From Rotaria macrura (Eukaryota > Rotifera > Eurotatoria > Philodinida > Philodinidae), in contig OENT01000912.1 in the NCBI GenBank assembly GCA_900239685.1, forward strand, positions 1-64,000: a stretch of DNA of 64,000 nucleotides. The letters are read 5' to 3'. The notes beneath the pieces are model-generated. The model was not told the DNA's origin and searched no databases. It saw only the letters and a list, made by a program, of their open reading frames with translations. A program made the translations under genes and the position numbers. Below, piece by piece: positions 25,941 through 39,592 of the stretch (positions are counted from its first letter, which is position 1; every line of letters starts with the position of its first letter).

Positions 25941-26691
25941 ATTACCTCTTATTTGATTTATTTTCTTCAAATTCATAAATCTACTTATTTGATAGTATGT
26001 AAGAAAAAATGAAGTGAGTAACATAAACATAGACGTAATTCTTTTTTTTCGTCTTATGTATATCATTGTAAAATACTTAATTCAGAAATATCACTTAAAC
26101 ATGTTCAGATATGTGTACATGTTTTTGGCATTTATAAATGTTTTATTTGTTTATTTCGTTTTCTCTTGAACAAAAATAAATTTCTAATAAAAGACTGATT
26201 CAAAGATAACTTTGTTTTCTTTATTAGTTTTAGTTATGGGACTTCGAGTTACTTAGTTACCTATAGCAAAGTACCAATAGATACTTTGTTAATAAATATA
26301 AAGTACCCACTTGTACTTACTTTTAGATTTCCACTAGAAACACTGATGCCAAGTAAACTGATGAATGATTGTCTACGTCTATTTCATACAATTCAATATT
26401 CGTTTTCCATCAACAGAATTAGTTGCAATCTCACAATCTTGGCTATGTAAATTGTAAATATTGTTTGTTTTTCTTCGTGACTGTGTAAATCGTCATACGG
26501 CGCCATCTGTAACTACAAGCTCCATGTCTCCCTTGTCCGTAACCAATATAAAATTACGAAAGCAAAGAAAAATAAACAAATAAACAGACAATTTGTACCA
26601 CTACTGTAATCCATTAATTTCATCGCTCAAATTCTATGGATATTTCTGATAAACCCGAAGCAGACTTCAGATTTTCTATTTCTTCTTTCAG
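25941..26691. other. Intergenic / 5' region of the Rag GTPase gene
   Basis: No coding sequence is seen until the Rag GTPase gene. A TTCTTTCAG acceptor at 26683-26691 lies 24 bases before the start codon and implies a 5' UTR exon further left or a trans-spliced leader. Confidence 0.4.
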
Positions 26692-26715
26692 ATTCACATA
26701 AAATACGGGGAAAAG

Positions 26716-29002
26716 ATGATGCGAAAGAAGGTAAAACTCTTTGACGACCTATTGAATGAAAATTCTTCGTCTTTTCGTATTAGGTACTGCTGATGGGTAA
26801 AAGTGGCGGAGGAAAAACATCGATGCGCTCAATTATTTTTGCAAATTATAGCGCTAAAGATACTCGACGACTTGGTGCTACAAGTAACAATATAATAGAA
26901 TTCTATTCATTGTTGCTTTTTTTAATGAAAAAATTTCATCATTATCTCTAGTGGATGTTGAACAATCCTACGTTCGTTTTTTGGGTAATCTCATATTAAA
27001 TTTATGGGATTGCGGCGGTCAAGAAGCATTCATGGAATGTTATTTTGCTGCACAAAAAGATAATATATTTAAAAATGTTGAAGTACTTATTTACGTATTC
27101 GATGTTCAAAGTCAAGAGTTGGACAAAGTTTGAAATAGATTAGAAAGTTTGAATTTTCTAATATTGTCTCTTTTTCTTCTAGGATCTACATTACTATCAG
27201 TCATGCCTCGAATCGATTCTACAACATTCAAGTCAGGCAAAAATCTTCTGTCTCATACATAAAATGGATTTAGTACCAGAAGATATCCGTGAAAGTGTGA
27301 GTGTTTGGTTTTGATCGTAAATTTACTATAGATTTCATTCGTTTAGCTTTTTCTTGAAAGACAAAATATTTTAGCCAGTTTATCTAAACCATTACTATGT
27401 TCATGCTTTCGTACATCGATTTGGGATGAAACACTTTATAAAGTAAAAACAATCTTAGATCAGAAGACAGTGAAATAGTTTATAATATTGTTTAGGCTTG
27501 GTCACAGATTGTTTATCAATTAGTTCCAAATGTAAAAGGATTAGAAAGAACATTAACGAATTTTGCAGACATCATCGATGCCGATGAAATTCTTCTTTTT
27601 GAGAAAGCAACATTTTTAGTAATATGTCATGTTATTTTTTTTTTGAATGAAAGATAACTTAGTAATGATATAGGTCATTTCACATTGTACGCGTAAAGCC
27701 CATAAAGATGGTCATCGATTTGAAAAGATAAGTGATATCATTAAACAATTCAAATTATCATGCAGGTAAACAAGGCGCTTCTCGAAATATCATCACATGT
27801 TTATTCCATTTCATTCTTAGTAAATTAACTGCAGCATTTCAATCGATGGAAGTACGAAATTCAACATTTGCTTGCTTCATTGAATTGTTAACACCGAATA
27901 CTTTTGTTATGGTTGTAATTAGTGACCCATCAATCTGTAAGTATATTTCTACACGATACAGCAATTGTCATTATTCTTGAACTTTTCATTGTAATTTCCA
28001 ACGAATACTTTCAAGGGAACGCTTTCCAAGTTAAAAGTCAAAGAGCCACGCGTGTTGTATAGAAATGTCAACTATTTCTCGACTATTACATAGGTTACGA
28101 ACATTGAGTATACGCTTATGATATATCAGTTATTTGGGTTAAATACCGAAGCTATCCGTGTGAATCAGTTTAAATGGGAAGAAAGCTGGATTGTGCTTAT
28201 TTCAATCACTTTGAAATGTGATAGAGAGATAAGTTCGGCATTAATTCTGTTTTTTTACATTTTACCGAAAGAATATTTGCTCGAATCTAGTTGTTATTGT
28301 AGAAAAGAATTTTTTTTACAGTAAAATCTTCTAGAACTATTCTAATGAAGAATATTAATCTTCGACACCAATGAATAGTTTAAAAAACAAAGTTGAATAA
28401 TTGCACATCGCAATTTGTATTGGTCCCTTTCACTTTCATCCGGATGATTGGATGAAAACATCGATTAATGAGATAGTTTCCATATTGCATACCATCTTTA
28501 TTTATGGATGATTTCAATCTTATTTTCAAACAATGGAAAGCCTTCCAGTTCTATTGAAGCATATATTATATATACATATGTATTAAACAAGTCGGTTGTC
28601 ACCATAGCTTCTACCTTGCTGAGTCCTGACACTTATATTTGGTTTGTTTCGTTTTTACTTCATTGTTAATTGTGGGTTAGTTTCGGAGTGCGTATCACTT
28701 TTAATACTGATACAAACTTGTTGACAAAGAGAAAAATATGATAGGATTTTAGGAAACATAATGTGTTAATCCAACCCATATAGATAAAGTTGAAAGAGAG
28801 ACTGTCATGAAAATTCTCATGAAATTTTTTTCACTAAAATTTCAAATAAAATAAGTTCAAAATAGAATTTTTAATTCGAATGAATCAATATCTATAATAA
28901 TACTTCATTTATTTTTATTTAGCATCGGAAGTGACATTAATGAATATCCGTAATGCTAGAAAAGTATTTGAAAAACTTGAAAAAGATGTTTCTCGAAATT
29001 AA
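26716..29002 (+). CDS. RRAGA: Ras-related GTP-binding protein A/B (RagA)
   Basis: Nine exons: 26716-26730, 26784-26883, 26952-27127, 27183-27296, 27347-27442, 27496-27618, 27674-27765, 27821-27936 and 28923-29002. They join in frame to 303 residues; human RagA has 313. The P-loop is GKSGGGKTS (residues 10-18), switch II contains WDCGGQEAF, and the base-binding motif is HKMDL. The C-terminal roadblock-like domain holds [15 protein letters not shown] and FQSMEVRNS. Known role: heterodimer with RagC/D on lysosomes, recruiting mTORC1 when amino acids are present. Introns are 50-70 bp except the last (986 bp). The frame stays open for eight codons before the ATG back to an acceptor at 26690-26691, so the N-terminus could be slightly longer. 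Confidence 0.95.
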
Positions 29003-29336
29003 ATTTCATTATTTTACCGGTGAATGACGTGAGAAATTAAATTTATAAAATAAATTTCTTACCATTGAACTCAAATTTAACAAAACATTAAAAAATCATA
29101 TAAATTGGAATAAATCTTTCTTCTTCTTCTTTTTTACTCATCTTTCAAACTTACCGGCTGGTATTGTTATGTACGTGTGTATTTCTTTGCTTAATGATCG
29201 TTTGTCAAACAACAGTTGTTTTTTTTTGTCTTTGCCTTCTGCATCTTTTTTTTTATATATGCGTAACATAATCGAAATAAATGTTTTTTTTTTCATCTAT
29301 AAAACAAAAGTCTCCTGTTTTTCTTCCCTTTATTTT
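29003..29336. other. Convergent 3' region between RagA and the TMEM179-like gene
   Basis: The two genes face each other here. The stretch is T-rich with no coding segment, and should hold both 3' UTRs. Confidence 0.4.
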
Positions 29337-30330
29337 TTATGTTTGTTCTATAGATTTCATAATGATATCAACCGACTTTTTGTCTTTTTCATTACTGGTA
29401 TTATGACTCCAATCGAATGATGAACCAAGACGAATCGTAAGAATTGTTATAATACCAAGAAAAAATGCTAATTGAACCCATGAAGCTATTACAGCTGATA
29501 GCATGTAGGAAAAAAATAATGAAACAGTAGGATATTGTTCAAAGTAGAGGTGATTTAATTGCGTACAGGAAGTAACACGACTATCGTTTGATGTAATGGT
29601 TGAGCAAAGTTTTAGAAAACCATTCGTTAAAATAGCTGCATTGATTAAGGAGAAAAAGCCGAGTATAATAGAAATCGGATACCTAGACAATAGAAAGAGA
29701 AATATTAATTAGATGATTCGCGACAACTATTTTTTTTTTCTACCATGGTATGATTAAACATTTATCATTTGTTGCCATGATTCTGTTATCACCATTGAAT
29801 AAGATAAAAAAGAATCCCGTCATAATACAGTAGATAAACGTAAACACGTTAAAAAATGTACAAAAATCACATGTTGATTGTGAACTAAATCGTTCTGATA
29901 GTGGTATGATTTTGACTGTCCAATTACTTTCACTTGTTATAAATGTTTGAAATTTAAATGAAGCATAAAGTGGACACTGCTGTTTAAATTGTACTATACT
30001 TGAGCCGATGATCAATGCGACTGTAAAACTAGTTAAACCAATTAATGCTATAAATATAAGAAATAATATTCGTAGAGTATTATCAGACAAATGTGGACGT
30101 TTTAATGATGTTAAGAGTTTAGATAGTTCTGAACAGTAACGCAAGATTAATGCTTGTTGTTTAATATTTGATGGGATTTGTTTTTCAATATTATTATTTG
30201 TTTCACAGATAGAAATAAGAGTTTCATCATTTGAACTTTGTTCTTTTGACAAACAGAACATGGGAATTAATTGTTGCTGTTCTTCTTCATTTTTGTTGTT
30301 GTTGTTGCTGTTGATAATGTTCGTATCCAT
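29337..30330 (-). CDS. TMEM179-like four-pass membrane protein
   Basis: Two exons (about 29744-30330 and 29337-29682) with a 61-bp intron splitting a Trp codon give 310 residues. A polar, Asn/Gln-rich N-terminus of about 80 residues is followed by four hydrophobic segments: near residues 84-112, just after STCDF, from YPISIILGFF, and from LFFSYMLSAV. The layout (CPLY loop after the first span; FLKLCSTIT then SCTQL between spans 3 and 4; ASWVQLAFFLGIITILTI) resembles TMEM179, whose function is poorly known. The N-terminal extension is longer than in vertebrate TMEM179. Similarity is moderate, so the family name is tentative, but coding status is well supported. Confidence 0.7.
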
Positions 30331-33300
30331 TTTTATTTGTTAAATGAAAATATCTAGTCTTTTGTTGAACGTCAAAAATATTCTATTAGGCATTAAAAAC
30401 AATAATCGGCGAAAATGATAGGAGAATGAAAACAGTTTCATTTTTTCTGCTTCTTTATATGTTCATTAGTCAACTGAATATGATTAACATTAAGGCTTGC
30501 AACATGTTGGAATGTATTAACTAGAAAAATCGAAAGAGAAAAAGGTTAATGATTCCAATAGTACATGTGTAATCGTTTTAGATGATATTTATTAATAAAT
30601 TTTTCAGTCATCGAAAAATGAATTTCCTGCCATTTACATGTTTTTTAAAGCTTTAAAACAATGTCATGTTGTAAGAATGTCAATCAACAAATAAAATAAT
30701 ATAGACTTACTGATATAATGAAGACAGATGATTACAATCAAGTATGTAGAATGATCCATTATTGTTATAGTTTCAGACTGACATAGTCGATAAGATTTTC
30801 TTACGTTCTAGTTAGATGGATGAAGTTTATGTTTTCTATGACAAGAATAAAAAAGGGTACTCGTCGCTTTTTTTCATATTTCTGGCAATCTTTTTTTCTT
30901 TCTCTCTTCTATTCTGTCGATGTTTATAACTAACTGTAATATAAGTCGCTTCTTGCTATTACTGCATATATTATTCTATTTATGATTTTATTTCCCTAAA
31001 AAATAAGCTCGACTGTGCTCGTTCGACAACTAACTACTGCATATAAAGAATACTGTGTAGCAAACGATTATAAAGAAAATTAATAGATTTCACTGGGACT
31101 CTTATGAACAAAAGTTATGCTATCAAATGTATTTTTATGCTCCATCAATGCGATAATCCAATATTTGTTTCAGTACTTCATTAATTAGGTGTATTCTGAC
31201 TATGTTGTCGTATAACAACGACATTGAGCAATCAGTTTTGCCCTAAATCTATTCATTGTAAATAGTTTCATTATTAAAAGATATTTGGATTCATTGTTTC
31301 CTATGCAAAAAAATGTAAAATTTTATCGATTCTTCACATTGAGTTCCCTCGAACAGTTTGTCCTCGTTTGCCTTCTAAAGAACATTTACATTGTTGGAAG
31401 AGAAAAAGAGTGTATCCAATCTTTCTCGTGATCCGTGAGAACAGAACGAAAACAAAGTATAGGTGTAAACAGTGGTGAGAAATCAATGTTCCATAGAAAT
31501 TTTCTCGTCCAAAGAAGACATTTTACACATTTGACAAGCGAAGAACGACTGTTTTAGGAATACAACGACATTGTGAATAATATACGAAATCAAACTTCGA
31601 AAGCACTAGATGTTAACTCGAATATAGTAAGCAACTAAAAAAATGTTAGCAGAATATAATATCTGCAGTCGTATTTGAATATATGACGATCAATGTTCTT
31701 TTTCTATTGATTATTGATCCAAGAAGTAATACAATGGAAAAGACTGAATAGATTTCTTTTTAAATAGAGTATTCCAATTGACAATTTGACAAGATGCTTC
31801 ATCGACAACTAACGGCTTATTATTCTGTTGTTTTTTTCTAATTTAATTATTAAAACAACATTTTTTAGGTTTATTAATTAATACGATTTATCGTCGTGTA
31901 CATCGAATTGCAACTATTGTCAATGAATAGGAAACGAAGGGAACTGTTCGAAATGTCTACTGTTTTTGTTTTCTTCTTCATATGTAATCACATGTAAAGC
32001 AGATAGATTGCTAACTATTTAGCAGGGCACGGGATACATCATAAGTTTCTAGAAAACTCTGATAAGCTCATTCTAATATCTTCTTTCATAAATATCTATA
32101 TACAGTACAACATAGTCTTACGTCGGCGTAAAGAAAATAATTTTCCAATTCACTATAGAGAAAATACTATTGACTAAAATGTGATGAATAAATATCGTTT
32201 CGTTATTGAATTATTTCAAACTAGAAGAAACAATTATATTTTAATTGTTTGTCAACATTGGAGATAACCATAATTCTATGTAAACTGCTGAGTTTTGCAT
32301 TAATGGTTTATCCATCATTTTCGAATGATATTCATCATCGGCAATGTTTACATATCCATAATGTACGATTTTTGTTTTGCATCTGCAAATCTAGATTGTA
32401 ATGTCATAAATCATGTACGAGTCTGGATATATAGTGTAAACTACTGTCAAATCTCACTATGAATGCAGTTTTTCTAGATACATACTATTCAGAGATGTGA
32501 GTCAATGTTAAAACCAATCGTGCAAATACTAATCATAATTATGTTCAGCAAAAAAAGAAGTTTTTGCAATGTTTCCTATTCGAAAGTAGTTAATTCATTG
32601 TTCTCGATTGCTCCTATTTCAGAAAGGAGAAAGAAGAATCTTGCCTGACATGTACTATATGAAATAATTGTTTAAGTGCTCGGTGTGATGCATTATTGAT
32701 AATGACATTGATAGATTATGTAATCTTTCATAGATTGAATAATGAAAGATTTCATGAGTATCTAGGAGACTTTAAAGTGAGAATAAAAAATCGAAATGAT
32801 ACTTTCTCATATGGAATATGTACGAATATATTTCACGATTAAACACTTATTCTTTGGATTGAGAATGTCCAATGTTGAAATTTTCTTAATCTAATCGATA
32901 GTAAGTATATTATTAGAAAAGAAAATTCTAATTTTTGTATCATTGAAAAATAATATTCTATTTTATTTAATTCTAGATATTTTTTCATGAATTTTTATTC
33001 GTTTCTAAAACGATACGTTTAATAATTTCAATCTTATTAATATCGTTTAAAAAAAATTATATTTATATAAAATCCATTACGATTAACTTTATATTTGAAG
33101 AATAATATTTATATATTTAACAAGACAATTTTGTCAAAGGTATAAAAATAAATTTTTATTATCGAAAATTCTAATAAACGAATATTTTAAATAATTATCT
33201 TGAAAAAAAAATCTTAAATAAACTCGGTACTTATTCGTATATATTCATTGACAATTGAATAAACGACGAATAATTGTTACTGATCAATAGAACTTATCAT

Positions 33301-33376
33301 AGTTTTTAAAAACATATCGATAAAAGAAAGGATTCGCTTACTTCAATGTTTCGTGACGAGTTTCTATTGTCTTTTA
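30331..33376. other. Intergenic, 3 kb upstream of EDC4
   Basis: I looked here for short exons that could encode the missing WD40 half of EDC4 and saw none. One isolated exon-like piece lies at 31869-31930: after an acceptor TTTTTTAG it reads LLINTIYRRVHRIATIVNE and a stop, with normal codon use but no partner exons. From about 32,900 to 33,330 the sequence becomes extremely AT-rich. Confidence 0.5.
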
Positions 33377-33397
33377 GACTTGCTCTACGGATCTTAC

Positions 33398-36300
33398 ATG
33401 TCAAATTTGTTTAGTGGTGATATAACATTACCATCAACGACTTCTACAACTTCTACAAATAATCATATATTACCCATTGTCAGTGATCTCATGGCGCTTC
33501 CACCGTATGGATACATTTATCATAGATCTAGTTAATTGATCATAAACTAAATCTATTTTAGATGTAGCATAGATGATCTAATCAGTCCAAACAGTTCATT
33601 AACTAATATAACTAGTTTACCGAATGGTGATACAACACGTTCTTTACTAGCGGCACATGATGGTCTAACAACTAACATCAATAATACAACTCATACGATT
33701 TCACCATCATCAAGTGTAAATAATACATTACCGAAAATCGATCCTCTACATGGTCTATTACTTGGTAATACAACAGCATTTGATGCTGTCGCAACTCAAC
33801 AGCAAGACCATTGTGCGCATGTTTCACCTTCACAACAGCAGACAACTGTTGCCATTACTACTAGTCCTTGTAGTCGCATGAATGATCTGTTTCAAACAAA
33901 AGGAACAACAGACAATGATCCTTCAGCATTATTGATCAATAGTAGGTGTATAACTGTATGAAATTGAATCATATAAACCAATAAGCTTAAATCCAAGTAA
34001 AGCTACCGAAAAAAAAGCAATTTAACCATAAATACCTGTGAGAGACTTAAATATGTCAGAAGAAAAAAACAAAAAAAAAACAACGCTTTTCTTCTTCAAT
34101 GTACAGCATCAATTGCAGCATGTGAATACGACTACTGCATCTATCTTGCATACATAGTAAACAAGAGAAAGAAAAAATTTCTTCTCTTTCTCTCGCCTGT
34201 TTCACCTGGAGTATTTGTGATTGATGCTTGTTAATCTTTTTTGTTATAACGAAACCTTGTCTTCGAAAGTATTGAAATATCTCATAGTAAATATTTAGAA
34301 TGTATAAAACTATTTTTCCATCGACAAAAATATATTCAATAGGGTCTATCAATTAAAAATGATTTAGCTTATGACATCTTTGAAATATATCAAACAAATA
34401 TTTAGATATTTCTCACTCACCATTCGATCAAGATGATAAAGAAGTAGCCGAGAGTCTCTCGCATACAACTAACTATTCTCTTCAATTTGAAGCACGTATG
34501 TAATTAAATTTTCAACCTTTTACTTTTAAATATCATTTCTTATCAGTTCCGAATGATGAAGATGACAATGAAAATGGTGATATAGTTTTTATGCCAATTA
34601 AATCGAATGATGATGATGAACAAGTAAAATTTGAAAATGAATAAATATAATTATAAGTATATGTTCGTGATTTTCTTTTTCAATAGATTAATGATAATCA
34701 AGATCCACTGGTATCACCATCAAAATATCATGATGATTCTCTTTGGTCGAAATCGTGTCATTCCGGTGGTGAAAGTCCAATGAAGTAAGACAGCTAATTT
34801 CATGGTCATGGTTTTTTTTCTTCAATTTAAATTTGATTTCGTTTTTTCTTAGAGTATTAAAAACATCAGGTCATCCAGTTATGGACGATTTTAGTGATCC
34901 AGGAGAAACAAGGTAAGCTCAGTAGATAAATATTATTTTTCGCATTTCGTTTTTATTGTAATAAGTGATAGAGATGATGATTCAACGGCTGATGAAGAAG
35001 ATTTACTACATTCACGTGTAAAACGTCGTAGTGGACGATCACCAAGTAGTTCTCAAATTCCGTTAAATGTCGATGTTCGTATTCAACAGAATAATTTGAT
35101 TCTGTTTTTTCTTTCATAGATAAGAATTTTTTTCGCTTTACTTAGGCCTTGCATGCTATTCGTGAGTTAACTCATCAATTGAATGAATATCGTTCTCATG
35201 CCACAAATCTATCATCTGAACCTATACCACAAACAACATATCAATCGGAATATGATGAAAAACTTGAGAGATGTTGTCAACGTTTTGAACAATTAACGAA
35301 CAAAGTTGATCGATTGATAAATCTCGAGCAAACAGGTATCGTACTTATCTTCAATTGAAAAGAAAAACAAACAAAATAGATTATGATTCCGATGGAACCA
35401 AGAAAATAGTTTAGTCAATACGGATGGGGCAAATCGATGGAAGTTGGGCTTGAGTATCCTTTTAATTTTCTCTTATTTTATGGACACAACCACCTGCAAA
35501 TGTTACAAGTTCAACATGTATCTGTAGCAGTTCATGCGATGTGTATAGCCTAATATTGAACTACGATGAGATACATGTTGCAGTACTCTCTGAAATCTAC
35601 ATTGAGTGCATTTAGTAGAATTGGAAAAAAAAGTATTCAAATAATGCTAAATCCAAATAGTACTTAACTCTAAATGTCAATATACGTAACGTAAAAGCAT
35701 TAACATTGGGGTTTAAAACTAATGTTAACGTGACACTTCAATCAATATCAAAATATCCATTTTAGGTCAAGTTTATCGACAGCTGCGTACATCACCACTC
35801 TGTCCGAATATGTTGTATAACATACATTTTCTTCTCATCAGTTGAATGTCAAATATAGGAATTGTCATCAGCTCGTCTCTTAAGAATAATTTCCAACTCA
35901 TATCACATACACTCTATCGATTGACTTGTTCACTGAATACAACTAACCTTGATCTAGCGATGCATAAAAATCTATTCTTATAATCGACTTGTAGTTGATC
36001 TTGAAAACATTTCGAAACAACTTTCATTCCATCGATATATAAGGCTAGTTTAATAATTCTTGTAAAATCGATTTCAAGCAATAATCAATGTGCTTTCCGT
36101 TCTTTTTCATGTTTTCTAATTATGATTCGAACATCGACTGACGTTCATCATAATCTTATGTATTTGATACATTCTTATGGTAGAGCTAGTTTTAGTACAA
36201 CGCTTTAAACAACTGAAAATATTTCGTTGTCCGATTTTTAAATAATTGCTGAAGAGCGAACACTGTTTTATTTATTAAGATGAATTTTTCAATGATGCCT

Positions 36301-38522
36301 TAGATCGAGTTATTTTGAAATTTTCAATAATAACTTGAAAATTTTCGAACGAAAGAATTTGAATCAAATCGGTTGATTATCTATAAACCAATGGATTTCT
36401 ACTATTTGTACTATGCGTTATAGGTTTTAATGATGATGATAAGGCATACTTATCAGATCAGCTTTAACAATAGCCGAAAAAAAAACAACAGCATTTATTT
36501 GCGTCATATTAGTATTACAGAACAAAACTTTTCTATAGCCTATTTCTGCTGAATAAATTTTGCTCAAAGAAAATTAGACATATCGATTGAGTACAGGCTG
36601 ACACTTCCAAAAAGCATTTATTCTGAAAAACATACACATGTCATAATATATCACATAGTAACACTTCATGACAGTGACGACCACTTTAGTCAAGGTATGT
36701 ACAATAATCTCGAAAGAAAAAGCTTACATGACTATCAGCTGGTTAAAATTTCACGTAATAATTTACTGATGTGCATGAAACAATCTTGTTTTTGTTTTTT
36801 TATTAAAAGTTCTATATATTCTTAGTTGTTGTTTCTCGACCAAGTCGACCAAGTCCTAATACAGCACCGATCGATTTAATAGCAACAAATCAATCTGAAT
36901 TAACGTTAACTGATGAGCATTATGGTCGATTAGAAGCTATACTAATTGAAAAAATTCAAACTCATGTACAAGCTGGTATGAAGAAAAAAAAACATAATAT
37001 CGACTGAAGTAACTAACTAATTTCTTAACATTTATATTTTAGCAATGAACTCGGTTTTTGAGCCATACCGAGATTTAAAGGACAATTTACATAAAGATTT
37101 AGCCGCAAAATTATTGGCTACTGACACAGTTATTAAACAAACAATAACACAAATATTTCGCTCAAAGGTATTTATTTCATTATGTTTTTTTGTTGCTCTA
37201 ATCCGTTATTCTGTTTTTATCATGTACATTAGACTATGATAGATTCATTAAGTAATGCCGTAGCAAATGCCATTCAATCGACCATGATCATGTCCTATCG
37301 TGATACATTCAATCAAATAGTTGTGCCATCATTTGAAAAAGCAGCAACGAATATGTTTCAACAAACAAACGATGTATTTAAACGTGGTACAAAAGAATGT
37401 ATGTGTATCAGTATTTTCGTTTATCAAAGAATTTTTAGCCATTAAAATTTAGATTTAAATGAAATGATAGAATATGGCCGTCAACAACAACGTTCGTTAA
37501 TGCAACAACGTGAACAAATGATGACTGAAATACGCAAAGAATCATCGCAAATATTAAAAGAATTCGAAAAGAAAAATCAAGAATTAACAAATACACTCAA
37601 GAATGAAATTATGCAATACATGACAACAAATCTTACACCATTGTAAGATTAATTAGATTGATTTCATATCATTCTTGTCTCTCGTTTATCTGTTTTGACA
37701 TTCTAAGTTTCCTTCGTTTTTCTTTTCATGTTGTTTTCATAAGTAACGTCTATATCTTAACGAAGTTACCAATCTATATGATATATGCTGCTTGAACTCA
37801 TATTGAGCCTAGGATGTCGTTTTAATAACATTTTAGGAGTTTAATTAATTCTTAAGTATCTATCAATAAACCAAATAATAGAATATCGACAACAGACAGT
37901 TTGAAGTGTGAAATGTCGCTTAGAAAAACTTTTTTTTTCTCTCACTTCTCAAGTTTATATCATAGGTTCACCATTCTAGAAACTCAACTACAATTTTTGA
38001 ATCAAGAAAAGTTTACTCTCAGCGTTGAAATGTAGCGAGCACAAAATCAGACATGAACAAATCGAACACTCGTTCTGCACAGCTGCGGTTGTAATGATCA
38101 AGTGAATGGCAATAAAAGTCTGAAATTCACCTCGAATACGTGTCTAGGAACTGAAAACACATTTTAAGTTTGATTAAATATCGTATCTCTGATAAAACTT
38201 AGAACCTTCGATATGGCATCACGTTTTAAACAGTAGTTTCTGATATAACAATGTGCTTTTTCTTCTCGTCAAGATTTACCGATTAAGAAAAGTTTATATT
38301 TTTGACCTGAGTTATTCTTCCTACGATTCCAACATAGAACAAAAGATATTTTTCAACTGAAATTCAATATTTTTTTTAATAATATATAGAGTTCGAGATT
38401 CAATTCAATCCGTTGTTCGTGATGAGATCACAAATATTTTACGTGAATTATTAAGCGCACAAAAAAATGATATAAATACTTTAATTGTTCAACATCTTCG
38501 ACAACAGCAGCAGGAGCAGCAG

Positions 38523-38569
<47 letters not shown>

Positions 38570-39301
38570 GCAACAACAACAACAGCAGCAACAGCAGCAG
38601 CAGCAACAACAACAACTACAACAACAGCAACAACAACTACTACAACAACAGCAGCAACAACAAAGAAAACAACAACAACTACTACAACAAACAACTGTAC
38701 CAAAAACTGCATCAACAATTAGTCAAAGGACAACTCCGTCGCCAATGATCGCGCCATCTACTCTTAACAAGATAACACCAATAGTTGATACTAAACAACA
38801 ACAGGCACTGAAATATATTCAATCTGGCCAATTAAATCAAGCGTTTGAATATGTCTTATCAGCATCTGATTTAAATCTTGTAATATATCTGTGTGAAAAC
38901 ATCCGTCCAGCAGAATTATTTTCAATACAACCATGTCCATTACAAATTCCAGTTGTTCTTTCTTTAATACAACAACTTGCAGCTGATTTAACTACAAATC
39001 AAGAATTAAAATATAGGTAAGCCGTTTACTTTCAAAGTGATTTAGCACTCGTGTTTCTCTTTCTAGTTATCTGTATGAAGCTTTGATTTGTTTGGATTTA
39101 TCACATCCAAGTGTACGAGATTATTTATACAATGTATTAGTAGATCTTAATAAGAAACTATATACATACATTCAAACTAATCCATCAACAACAATGGCGA
39201 AACGTTTTCAATTGTTATACATGGCAAGCCAAGGTTTAGTACAGAAAATCATTCAACAACGGGCAACACCAATCAATCAAATATTATCATCAACAAAATA
39301 A
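33398..39301 (+). CDS. EDC4: Enhancer of mRNA-decapping protein 4 (EDC4/Ge-1), WD40 half absent
   Basis: Fourteen exons remain in frame throughout: 33398-33504, 33562-33941, 34406-34495, 34547-34623, 34687-34784, 34853-34912, 34966 to about 35074, 35146-35335, 36826-36975, 37043-37167, 37233-37398, 37453-37642, 38390-39016 and 39067-39301. The product has about 867 residues; human EDC4 has about 1,400. A Ser/Thr/Asn-rich linker and an acidic stretch lead to the coiled-coil region (YRDTFNQIVVPSFEKAATNMFQQ is the Ge-1 signature), a long poly-Gln run, and the C-terminal helical domain (SGQLNQAFEYVLSASDLNLVIYLCE ... VVLSLIQQLAADL). Known role: scaffold joining DCP1 and DCP2 in P-bodies. The N-terminal WD40 propeller is not encoded here. 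The start is chosen because a TTTTAG acceptor lies 20 bases before this ATG. The donor of exon 7 is ambiguous by six bases. Confidence 0.9.
38499..38700 (+). repeat. CAG/CAA repeat encoding poly-Gln in EDC4
   Basis: About 200 bp of mixed CAG and CAA codons, interrupted by a Glu, a few Leu and one Arg-Lys, encode roughly 60 glutamines between the coiled coil and the C-terminal domain. Mixed codons make the tract less prone to slippage than pure CAG. The opposite strand and other frames give artificial Ala/Val and Ser/Asn frames. Confidence 0.9.
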
Positions 39302-39571
39302 TTTTTTGTATTTTGTAGATTAAATTCATGTGGTTTTCTTTTTGTTTGTTTGTTTCCTTGTTTGTTTGTTATTTGTAAAAGCGTTAACTTCTTCGAATAG
39401 GAATTTTTTGTTTCGTTTTTTTTCATATTCTGTATCAAAAATAACTACACGAATTGTTATATTCGCCTGTTTCATCTTGTATTAGTTTTTTTTCCTATAA
39501 CAATTAAATAGATTTTAATATGGGGCACATAACTCCTGATAAAATTAATTCTTAATATGAATGAATATCTA

Positions 39572-39586
39572 TTTATTTATTTTAAG
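39572..39586 (+). promoter_or_regulatory. 3' splice site 6 nt before the SLC25A44 start
   Basis: A T-rich tract ending TATTTTAAG lies six bases before the ATG at 39593, 285 bp after the EDC4 stop on the same strand. It supports that ATG over the in-frame one at 39557 and is a candidate trans-splice site or 5' UTR intron end. Confidence 0.4.
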
Positions 39587-39592
39587 TATTTC

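Noticed and set aside
26269-26290. Small inverted repeat CAAAGTA...TACTTTG upstream of RRAGA as a MITE end
   Set aside because: Too short, with no element body or target duplication.
38428-38718. Ala/Val-rich and Ser/Asn-rich frames over the EDC4 repeat
   Set aside because: They are other-frame shadows of the CAG/CAA tract.
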